Part shown: positions 43,866 to 51,559 of the stretch, piece by piece
Layout of the letters: every line of letters begins with the position of its first letter
Numbering within the stretch: the stretch's first letter is position 1
Assembly: GCF_041224425.1 (NCBI RefSeq)
Contig: NZ_JBGFGL010000068.1
Span: 62,001 to 126,000 of the forward strand
DNA length: 64,000 nucleotides
DNA from: Psychroserpens sp041224425
Lineage (GTDB): Bacteria > Bacteroidota > Bacteroidia > Flavobacteriales > Flavobacteriaceae
Reading direction: 5' to 3'
Notes under the pieces: model-generated
What the model was told of the DNA's origin: nothing
The model's database searches: none
What the model saw: only the letters and a program-made list of their open reading frames with translations
Made by a program: the position numbers and the translations under genes

Positions 43866-45473
43866 ATGAAACTAAAACACATCCTATTAATCTTTATGCT
43901 TTCAGCATTTTCGACAAATGCTGAAGCTCAATTATTAAAGAAACTCAAAAAGAAGATCAATCAAGTTACTAAAATTGATAAATCCGACACCACGCAAGGG
44001 TCTAACAATTCAGCATTAGAAAAAAATACTGAGGAGAAAAAAGCTTTTTATACGAGTGATGTTGTGATTCAGCTTGTTGAAAATGGCAAGACCAATCAAA
44101 CCCAATATTTTGATTCAGATGCCGTGGCAGTAAAGTTGGAAGATACAAAACAACCGAAACCTGGCTTTGTGGACAGTGAAGGCTTCATGTATGTTTATAA
44201 AGATGGTGAGTATACTAAATCCTCTCTTATAGCAGTCCAAAGTCAAGGCTTGATGGCGCCAACCATGATGATTGAAGCTTATAAGCTGCCTCCTGAACCA
44301 TTTATGGCAAAATACCAAAAACAAACAGATATTGGCATGACCGCTAATCCATTTAATGGCATTGTGGAGTTTGCTTTCATTTATAAGCCGGATGACTTTA
44401 GGTATGATGATTTTAATGAAATCCCACAAAAGATAAAAGGAAAAACCTATACCAAGTTTGAATTTTTGAATGAACCTGGTTATGAAGGTAGCTATGTCTT
44501 ATTTGATGATCAAGATAGATTGGTTGAGATTTTTACAAAGATGTCTGAAAATGCAGAGATGATGACTGGTTTTGGCTCAAACGGTCCAAAAGGTGAGAGT
44601 AGTTTGAAGTACGATTATAAGTCGGTTGAGGTCAATCTGCCTTATGCCAGAGAAGTTAAAGCGGCCGGACAAGGACTCATGGAAGGCGTTATGGAAAACA
44701 TTGTTAAAGGTGGAAAACAACCAAAAGAAGATATCGATGAAGAGGATTATGATACCAGTGAAGAAAAAGGGATGACCAAGCGCATGCGTTCGACTTTGAG
44801 AAATCATAAAGTGACTTCCAAAGACCTTAAGGATCGCTATGAATTTGATTGGGAATTGGAAACAGAAATGCAATTAAACAACAAACGTAAAGAGGTTATT
44901 CAGATGGTGTTCCTAATAAATAAAAGTGCCAATTACCAAGCGACCAAGATGATTATGGAAGACACCAAGAATGAAGGTGTTTCAACAATGCTTTTCGATA
45001 TGGATTTGAAATCCATGGTGATGTTTATGGAAGCCCAAGGGCAAAAATTTTTACAGATTCATCCCATTCCTGATCCTGTGGAAACCAAAGAGCTGATGAA
45101 TACATATAAGATTACTGACCTGCCTTCCAAAACCATCATTGGATACAACTGCAAAGGGCTACAACTTGAAGATGATAAGTATATAATGAAAGTGTACCAT
45201 ACCTCAGAAGCCGAAATAAAACTTTCCAACTTTTTGAATTTTGGTAATCAGAATCAAAAGATGGGCATGCCCAATATTGACTCGAAAGTAGTTGAACAAT
45301 TTTCTAATGGATTGCTTTTGGAAATGGATATCATCGATAAAAAGAAATCTAAGAACAATGTCAACATCATCGCCAAATCTCTCAAGAACAACAAAACATC
45401 AATAGAAAAAGTAGAATATCAAACCATGGACTTTTTCTCTGGCGGACAAATGCTTAAAAAAACCAAAAATTAG
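43866..45473 (+). CDS. Exported DUF4412-like protein
   Basis: The 535-residue protein has signal peptide MKLKHILLIFMLSAFSTNAEAQ, then a basic helical start (LLKKLKKKINQVTK). The last ~190 residues (TKMIMEDTKNEGVSTMLFDMD, KTIIGYNCKGLQLEDDKYIMKVYHT) match the pattern of DUF4412, a periplasmic domain of unknown role common in Bacteroidota. The middle region (residues ~60-240) is unrecognised. It lies 19 bases after the beta-lactamase-like gene and 5 before the next lipoprotein. Confidence 0.75.
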   Translation: MKLKHILLIFMLSAFSTNAEAQLLKKLKKKINQVTKIDKSDTTQGSNNSALEKNTEEKKAFYTSDVVIQLVENGKTNQTQYFDSDAVAVKLEDTKQPKPGFVDSEGFMYVYKDGEYTKSSLIAVQSQGLMAPTMMIEAYKLPPEPFMAKYQKQTDIGMTANPFNGIVEFAFIYKPDDFRYDDFNEIPQKIKGKTYTKFEFLNEPGYEGSYVLFDDQDRLVEIFTKMSENAEMMTGFGSNGPKGESSLKYDYKSVEVNLPYAREVKAAGQGLMEGVMENIVKGGKQPKEDIDEEDYDTSEEKGMTKRMRSTLRNHKVTSKDLKDRYEFDWELETEMQLNNKRKEVIQMVFLINKSANYQATKMIMEDTKNEGVSTMLFDMDLKSMVMFMEAQGQKFLQIHPIPDPVETKELMNTYKITDLPSKTIIGYNCKGLQLEDDKYIMKVYHTSEAEIKLSNFLNFGNQNQKMGMPNIDSKVVEQFSNGLLLEMDIIDKKKSKNNVNIIAKSLKNNKTSIEKVEYQTMDFFSGGQMLKKTKN

Positions 45474-45478
45474 AAAAC

Positions 45479-46198
45479 ATGAAAACACAATCCATTTTAA
45501 AATTACTTAGTACAGTTATTGCAAGTATTACTTTATTAGCCATCATCTCATGCTCAAACAACGACGATGGAGATCCAAATACTGAAGACCCGTCTACTGG
45601 GACTTCAAAGATCACCTATACATTACTCGGAACAGGTGTTGTAAATGGGACCAATATTACCATAAGTCGTGAACAAGATACTGAAGACGACTTTGTATTC
45701 ATATCAGGTCACGTTTATTTTGAAGAAACCGAACTTGGGACTGAAAAACTAGTCACTTTGGTGTATGGTTATATTGGGTCAAATGGTGAAGTAGAAAGAA
45801 ATATTGAGATGACTTTTTCTGCAGGTACGGGACCTAAGGTTCTTGGGGAATTTCAGACAGGATCAACAGGTTTGATTACATTCCAGCCGACTCAGTATAT
45901 GATAGTATCAGTAGATGATGAGGATATTTTTTATGATAATGATAGTGACCAGGATAATGATGCGTCAAATAATTTATTGTCCAAAAATGTAGTAGTCAAC
46001 ATTACTGAATACGAAGAAACTACAAACGAATTAGGGATTCTTACATTGAAGCGTATTAAGGGAGAAATAGATAACTCTGGAGAACCTGGAGATTCTGGAA
46101 ACCAGTTTTTCAGTAATTATTTCACTAGTCCAACCACAGATCCAGGAGAACTGCTCTATAATATAACTGCAAATTTTGAATATAACATTCAAGACTAA
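45479..46198 (+). CDS. Surface-type lipoprotein, hypothetical
   Basis: The protein has 239 residues with lipobox AIISC and an acidic surface-export stretch (SNNDDGDPNTEDP). The mature part is predicted beta-strands with Asp-rich turns (DIFYDNDSDQDNDASNN), which may bind calcium. No family recognised. It is within the cassette B operon. Confidence 0.75.
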   Translation: MKTQSILKLLSTVIASITLLAIISCSNNDDGDPNTEDPSTGTSKITYTLLGTGVVNGTNITISREQDTEDDFVFISGHVYFEETELGTEKLVTLVYGYIGSNGEVERNIEMTFSAGTGPKVLGEFQTGSTGLITFQPTQYMIVSVDDEDIFYDNDSDQDNDASNNLLSKNVVVNITEYEETTNELGILTLKRIKGEIDNSGEPGDSGNQFFSNYFTSPTTDPGELLYNITANFEYNIQD

Positions 46199-46221
46199 AA
46201 GATTTCAATAACAATCAAACT

Positions 46222-46845
46222 ATGAAAACTATACATAAGCACATTTTAATTTCGGCAATGTTTGTTATTCAGGTCGTACTATTTTCGTGTGGATCAGATA
46301 ATAAAAGAGAAGCAGACACAAAAACCAATTCAGTAGTAGAAAAAGTAAAAACAGGCAACAATTTTGTAAAAGGTGCCAGAGATTTGGCATCAGAGTCAGA
46401 AGCCTTAAAAAAACTCACACCAATTTCAACTGAAACCTTAAAAGCATTCTTTCCAGAAACTATTTATGGTATGCCAAAAACCAATAGTAATGCCTTAGAT
46501 ATGGCAGGTGCTTCAACGGCCTTTGCAACTTATGGGCAAAATACCAGTAAGCAAATAAAATTACGGATTTTAGATGGTGCAGGTGAAAAGGGTTCGGCAG
46601 CCACAACCGTTTATAGAGCTATTAAATACGATAAAACCAATAAAAAAGAATATGGCGATTACATCAAAATAAAAGAATACGATAACACCATTGTAAAAGA
46701 ACATTATGATAAAAATCAAAACAGATACACCTTAGAGTTTTTCTACAATGATCGCTTTGCAGTCAATTTGAAAGTCACTGGATTTCAACAAGAAGAAGTT
46801 TGGAAGATCTTTAAAGCATTTAAATTAAATACACTAAAACCATAA
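46222..46845 (+). CDS. Hypothetical lipoprotein
   Basis: The protein has 207 residues with lipobox VLFSC followed by GSDNKREADTK. The alpha/beta C-terminal half (KQIKLRILDGAGEKGSAATT, RYTLEFFYNDRFAVNLKV) looks like a small folded domain. I do not recognise it. It lies 4 bases before the S74 protein gene, so it is probably co-translated with it. Confidence 0.72.
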   Translation: MKTIHKHILISAMFVIQVVLFSCGSDNKREADTKTNSVVEKVKTGNNFVKGARDLASESEALKKLTPISTETLKAFFPETIYGMPKTNSNALDMAGASTAFATYGQNTSKQIKLRILDGAGEKGSAATTVYRAIKYDKTNKKEYGDYIKIKEYDNTIVKEHYDKNQNRYTLEFFYNDRFAVNLKVTGFQQEEVWKIFKAFKLNTLKP

Positions 46846-46849
46846 ATCC

Positions 46850-48907
46850 ATGAAAACTATATATATGTTCCTAATAGCTCTGATGTTTACGGTTGTTGTA
46901 ACAGCTCAACAAGCTATTAACTACAAAGCATTGATTAAAGACAATATGGGCAATGTGTTAGTCAGTCAACCCGTAACCATACAATTTGCAATCATACAGG
47001 AAACAGGCAATACAACCGTCTATCAAGAAGAGCATAATACGACAACTGATGCCAATGGTATTGTCATTGTCAATATTGGTATGGGAACTGTTTTAAGCGG
47101 AAACTATAATACTATAGATTGGGCTAATGATAGTCATTTTTTAAATGTTCAAATAGACTCTGGTAGTGGCTTGGTCGATTTAGGAACCACACAATTTATG
47201 GCGGTGCCGTATGCGCTCTATGCTGAAAACTCAGGCTCAAGCTCCACTGGTTTGGAAGCTTTAGATGAAGGTAATGGTGATGGTTGGCGATTCATTGGTG
47301 CTAACCCTATAAATTATGGAAATATTGGCCTACAAGCCGTTGATTTAAGTTATTCGGGTATTGCTTCTGGTACAAATGGTGCCACGGGTTCGTTCTCGTT
47401 GGCTTCAGGAGCATTTACCACGGCTTCAGGACTAAATGCTTCGGCACTGGGCAATGCTACGATTGCATCTGGAGATAATGCCACTGCTATGGGTTGGCAA
47501 TCCCAAGCAGTTGGTTCTACTTCTACGAGTATGGGATACCGATCTGTTGCTTCTGGAGATAACGCTTTTGCGTTTGGACAAGATACCGAGGCTTCTGGTT
47601 TTCGAAGTGCTGCAGGCGGCTACTTCACGGAGTCCACAGGCAATCATACCTTTGCGATTGGAGACCATACGCGGGCAACTGCAAGTAATTCGGCGGCTTT
47701 TGGGTTTTATACCCTTGCCAACCAAAATGATGCCTTGGTGGTAGGTCGCTATAATGCGTCGCAAGGCGGCATCTTGTTTCAAGTTGGAAACGGAACCTCC
47801 AATGTACTGTTGTCTAATGCATTAAATGTGTATTCAAGTGGTGTTGTAACGGCGCCTAGTTTGACAATAGGTCAGATATTATTGTCAAATCCGCAAACCT
47901 TAGTCACTAGGGAATTTGTTGAAACCACCTTTATAGAGGCTGGATCTAGTGATGCGCCTTCAGGTTTGGAGGCCATTGACGAAGGTAATGGTATTGGTTG
48001 GCGCTTGAGAGGTAGGAATCCTAATGACTATGGAAATATTGGTGAAGATGCTATTGATTTTAGTGTTGGTTCTTCATTGGTTCCGAGTGGAGCTTTAGGT
48101 GATCATGCATTTTCTATGGGTACCTGGACCTATTCTTTGGGAGAATACTCTTTCAGTTTTGGTTTTCAAAGTAGCGCAACTAATGACTATAGCTTGGCTT
48201 TTGGGTATTCTGCTGATGCAACAGGTATCAATGCTGTGGCCATAGGCTACGGTACAAGAGCCTCATCCTATGCAACGGTTGCGCTTGGTGATAATACTGA
48301 GGCTTCGGGCTTTAGTGCTACAGCTTTAGGTTCTGAGACCATTGCTGACGATCAGTTTTCAACAGTTGTTGGTCGATTGAATGACAATACCTTATCTACA
48401 ACCTCTCTATTTCAAGTCGGAAATGGAGATCCTGTCGCACGCTCCAATGCGTTTACCGTATTTGCTAATGGCGATGCCACACTAGCAGGCACCTTAACAC
48501 AAAGTTCTGATAGACGCTTAAAACAAGATATAAATAAGCTAAACTATGGTTTAAACGAGGTGCTACAACTTAACCCCGTAAGTTACCATTGGAAAAAACA
48601 TCCAGACCAGCCAAAATCTCTAGGTTTAATTGCTCAGGATGTACAAACCATAATCAAGGAGATTGTACACGAAGCTGAGAATGAAGACAAAACCTTAAGT
48701 GTGAGTTATGTTGAATTGATACCTGTGCTTATCAAAGCCATTCAAGAACAACAGGATATCATAGATAACCAAAGGCAAACCATTAAAAATCAAGAACAAG
48801 CCAATACAAATCAATCACAAATGCTACAAGCTCTTTTAGAACGTGTTGAAGCTTTGGAAAATCAGAAATCAACTACTACGGTAAAATTAGAATGTTATGA
48901 GAATTAA
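46850..48907 (+). CDS. Second S74-chaperone surface protein with YadA-head-like repeats
   Basis: The 685-residue protein has signal peptide MKTIYMFLIALMFTVVVTAQ. The first ~130 residues (QAINYKALIKDNMGNVLVSQ...LGTTQFMAVPYALYAE) are the N-terminal domain usual for these proteins. Two homologous arms begin GLEALDEGNGDGWRFIGANP and GLEAIDEGNGIGWRLRGRNP. Each has 14-residue head repeats (SGDNATAMGWQSQAVG type). The C-terminus (SSDRRLKQDINKLNYGLNEV...SLGLIAQDVQTIIKEIV) is the S74 chaperone plus coiled coil. It shares design but little sequence with the larger S74 protein of cassette A. It overlaps the next gene by 11 bases. Confidence 0.87.
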   Translation: MKTIYMFLIALMFTVVVTAQQAINYKALIKDNMGNVLVSQPVTIQFAIIQETGNTTVYQEEHNTTTDANGIVIVNIGMGTVLSGNYNTIDWANDSHFLNVQIDSGSGLVDLGTTQFMAVPYALYAENSGSSSTGLEALDEGNGDGWRFIGANPINYGNIGLQAVDLSYSGIASGTNGATGSFSLASGAFTTASGLNASALGNATIASGDNATAMGWQSQAVGSTSTSMGYRSVASGDNAFAFGQDTEASGFRSAAGGYFTESTGNHTFAIGDHTRATASNSAAFGFYTLANQNDALVVGRYNASQGGILFQVGNGTSNVLLSNALNVYSSGVVTAPSLTIGQILLSNPQTLVTREFVETTFIEAGSSDAPSGLEAIDEGNGIGWRLRGRNPNDYGNIGEDAIDFSVGSSLVPSGALGDHAFSMGTWTYSLGEYSFSFGFQSSATNDYSLAFGYSADATGINAVAIGYGTRASSYATVALGDNTEASGFSATALGSETIADDQFSTVVGRLNDNTLSTTSLFQVGNGDPVARSNAFTVFANGDATLAGTLTQSSDRRLKQDINKLNYGLNEVLQLNPVSYHWKKHPDQPKSLGLIAQDVQTIIKEIVHEAENEDKTLSVSYVELIPVLIKAIQEQQDIIDNQRQTIKNQEQANTNQSQMLQALLERVEALENQKSTTTVKLECYEN

Positions 48908-49364
48908 AATTCTATTATTAGGTTTTATGTTTATGAATCTATTGGCTGAATCTCAAACTATTGAAAAATTTTCAATCGATAGCGGAGGTGCCAGTGTTTC
49001 AAATGGAACGATGCAAGTTTTATTTACCATTGGAGAAGTTAGTGTTCAAGAGGTAACTGTTGGCAATGTGACAATTTCTGAAGGGTTTATTAATCCTTTG
49101 ATAGGTGAGCCTACATTAAGTATCGTAGCACAAGGTTTAAGTGACGTCATAACAATTTATCCCAACCCTGTAACTGATATTTTATATATACAAAGTCCAC
49201 AAAAATTGTCATCTATACAACTTTATGATGCCTTGGGAAAATTGGTTGCTGATTATAAAAATGATCTGGGTGAATTGCATTTAGGACATCTTCCCAATGG
49301 AGTGTATCTTCTAAAAGTAATAACTGATATACATCAAATCACAAAAAAGATAATTATTAACTAG
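48897..49364 (+). CDS. Small exported protein with T9SS type A sorting domain
   Basis: The protein has 155 residues with signal peptide ending LLAESQ. The last ~75 residues (IYPNPVTDILYIQSP...LPNGVYLLKVI...ITKKIIIN) are a Por-type (type A) C-terminal sorting domain for type IX secretion and anchoring. Only ~60 mature residues precede it (FSIDSGGASVSNGTMQVLFTIGEVSVQEV), a pattern I have seen paired with S74 proteins. The start overlaps the S74 gene by 11 bases, suggesting coupled synthesis and a shared surface complex. Confidence 0.85.
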   Translation: MRIKILLLGFMFMNLLAESQTIEKFSIDSGGASVSNGTMQVLFTIGEVSVQEVTVGNVTISEGFINPLIGEPTLSIVAQGLSDVITIYPNPVTDILYIQSPQKLSSIQLYDALGKLVADYKNDLGELHLGHLPNGVYLLKVITDIHQITKKIIIN

Positions 49365-49393
49365 CTTTATATCATAACATTAATCTATAAGTC

Positions 49394-50356
49394 ATGAAAA
49401 AAACTAACCAACCAATTGTTTTGATCCTTCTGATTTTTACGTTTTTTCTTAATTGTAAGAATGATAAAAAAAATACTACTGAAGAACCAGTCACTGAAAT
49501 GGCGGAAGACATAAAGTTTCCTTCAAATGTTATTGATATTGTAACACGTAGTATGGACTTTCAAAGTGTGGATACAATACCGTCAGGATGGAACAATTTT
49601 AAGTATCAAAACCTCTCTAATGAAACCCATTTCTTTCTCTTAGATAAGTATCCTGAAGGGAAAACGATAGAGCATACTTTAAAAGATGTGGCTCCTGTTT
49701 TTGAAAAGGGTATGGATCTGATCAATGAAGGTAAATCTGAAGAAGGTTTTGCTGCCTTTGGAGAATTACCTGAATGGTTTGGAGATATTGTGTTTTCAGG
49801 AGGATCAGGTTTGATTTCACCAAAGCATACAGCCATTACCACATTAAAGTTAGATCCTGGGTATTATATCATGGAATGCTATGTGAAAATGCCAAACGGA
49901 AAATTTCATACCCTTATGGGAATGGCAAAACCTATCATTGTTACCGAAGAGAATAGCGGAAACAATCCACCTGAAGCTACTGTAAATATTACATTATCTG
50001 GAGAGGAAGGGATATCATATGATAAGGGAATTACAAAAGGGAAACACATTTTTTCTGTGTTTGTAAAAGATCAGAAACCACATGAAAATTTTATATGGCA
50101 TGACATCAACTTAGTTAAGCTTGAAGACTATGCAGATGAAAAAGCTTTAGAAACTTGGATGAATTGGGCTGACCCAAAAGGTTTAATCACACCAGTTCCG
50201 AATGGCGTAACGTTTTTGGGAGGTGTAAACGATATGCCTACAGGACATACAGGTTATTTTTATGCCGATTTAGAGCCAGGTAAGTATGCCTTTATATCAG
50301 AAGTGCCTAATACAAAAAGCAAAGGGTTGTTTAAGGTTTTTGATGTGATTGATTAA
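49394..50356 (+). CDS. Lipoprotein of unknown function, last gene of cassette B
   Basis: The protein has 320 residues with lipobox FFLNC followed by KNDKKNTTEEP. Two beta-rich halves (ALTTLKLDPGYYIMECYV-like and HTGYFYADLEPGKYAFISEV) repeat a G-Y-x-x-x-L-x-PG-x-Y pattern that resembles cupredoxin-like folds, but I see no clear copper ligand set. It follows the T9SS protein by 29 bases. It ends 4 bases before the ribB stop on the opposite strand. Confidence 0.75.
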   Translation: MKKTNQPIVLILLIFTFFLNCKNDKKNTTEEPVTEMAEDIKFPSNVIDIVTRSMDFQSVDTIPSGWNNFKYQNLSNETHFFLLDKYPEGKTIEHTLKDVAPVFEKGMDLINEGKSEEGFAAFGELPEWFGDIVFSGGSGLISPKHTAITTLKLDPGYYIMECYVKMPNGKFHTLMGMAKPIIVTEENSGNNPPEATVNITLSGEEGISYDKGITKGKHIFSVFVKDQKPHENFIWHDINLVKLEDYADEKALETWMNWADPKGLITPVPNGVTFLGGVNDMPTGHTGYFYADLEPGKYAFISEVPNTKSKGLFKVFDVID

Positions 50357-50360
50357 TGTA

Positions 50361-51521
50361 TCAATAATTCACATAATCCACAATTTCCAGTCCATAACCA
50401 ATCATACCAACACGTTTGGTTTGTTGGCTATTCGAAATGAGTCGTAACTTGTGAATGTTTAAATCATGAAGGATTTGTGCACCAATTCCGAAGTCCTTAC
50501 TATCCATTTCAATACGAGGTGCTTTAACCACTTCGCCATCAACTTGACTTTCTTTCAAAATATGAAGACGTTTTAACAAATTCATGGATTGGGCTTGCTG
50601 ATTGATAAATATAATAGCGCCTCTTTCAGCCTCATTAATGACCTTGAACATGTCATCTAATTTCTCGTCAGCATTGTTGGTCAACGTTCCTAAAATATCA
50701 TTGTTCACTAAGGTTGCATTAACTCTGGTCAATACAGGTTCGTCTTTAGACCATGAGCCTTTTGTTAAAGCGATATGTATTTGATTGTTAGTAGTTTGTA
50801 TGTAGGCTCTTAAACGAAAGCTTCCAAACCGAGTTTCGATGTTAAAATCCTCTTTTTTCTCAATTAAAGAGTCGTGTTCCATTCGGTAAGCCACTAAATC
50901 CTCAATGGAAATCAATTTCAAATCAAACTTTTTGGCAACTTCCATCAGTTGAGGTAAACGCGCCATGGTGCCATCGTCATTTAAGATTTCAACTAAAATC
51001 CCAGCAGGTTTAAATCCTGCTAATCTCGCTAAATCTACTGCAGCTTCTGTATGACCAGTTCGTCTTAAAACACCTCCATTTTTTGCTTTCAACGGAAAAA
51101 TATGTCCTGGACGACCTAAATCGTGAGGTTTTGTAGTATCATCAACCAAAGCTTTGATGGTTTTTGCTCTGTCATGTACAGAAATTCCTGTTGTACATCC
51201 ATGGCCTATCAAATCCACAGAAACCGTAAATTGGGTATGGTGCAAAACTGTATTATTCTGAACCATCATGGTTAAATCCAAATCTTCGCAACGATCTTCG
51301 GTTAACGGTGTACAAATCAATCCGCGACCATTGGTAGCCATAAAATTGATCATTTCAGGTGTAACCGCTTCAGCAGCTGCTATAAAATCACCTTCATTTT
51401 CCCTGTTTTCATCATCAACAACAATAACAATTTTTCCGTTTTTGATATCTTCAATAGCGTCTTCAATTGTATTGAGTTGTATTTTGGATGCATCTTTGGT
51501 ACTCGACATTGTGGTAAGCAT
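50361..51521 (-). CDS. ribB: 3,4-dihydroxy-2-butanone 4-phosphate synthase with degenerate GTP cyclohydrolase II-like domain
   Basis: The 386-residue protein makes the four-carbon unit of riboflavin from ribulose 5-phosphate. The N-terminal ~205 residues carry the RibB motifs (VVDDENRENEGD, GLICTPL, TQFTVSVD, GRPGHIFPL, RRTGHTEAAVDLARLAG). The C-terminal ~175 residues align in outline with GTP cyclohydrolase II but contain no cysteine at all, so the zinc site is missing and that step must be done elsewhere. This degenerate fusion is known for flavobacteria. A start four codons later (MSSTKDA, 51509) is possible. It closes the ftsK-lolA-lptF-ribB row. A fragment of its 3' end lies at 38446. 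Confidence 0.94.
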   Translation of the reverse strand: MLTTMSSTKDASKIQLNTIEDAIEDIKNGKIVIVVDDENRENEGDFIAAAEAVTPEMINFMATNGRGLICTPLTEDRCEDLDLTMMVQNNTVLHHTQFTVSVDLIGHGCTTGISVHDRAKTIKALVDDTTKPHDLGRPGHIFPLKAKNGGVLRRTGHTEAAVDLARLAGFKPAGILVEILNDDGTMARLPQLMEVAKKFDLKLISIEDLVAYRMEHDSLIEKKEDFNIETRFGSFRLRAYIQTTNNQIHIALTKGSWSKDEPVLTRVNATLVNNDILGTLTNNADEKLDDMFKVINEAERGAIIFINQQAQSMNLLKRLHILKESQVDGEVVKAPRIEMDSKDFGIGAQILHDLNIHKLRLISNSQQTKRVGMIGYGLEIVDYVNY

Positions 51522-51559
51522 AACGATGAATTAAAGTGCAAAGATATGGCTTATTTTTT

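Noticed and set aside
34439..48907. Prophage, because of two tail-fibre (S74) domain proteins
   Set aside because: No capsid, portal, terminase, integrase or lysis genes are present; both proteins have Sec signal peptides and lie with lipoproteins and regulators.
50361..50900. Active GTP cyclohydrolase II domain in the ribB product
   Set aside because: The region contains no cysteine, so the zinc-binding site is missing.
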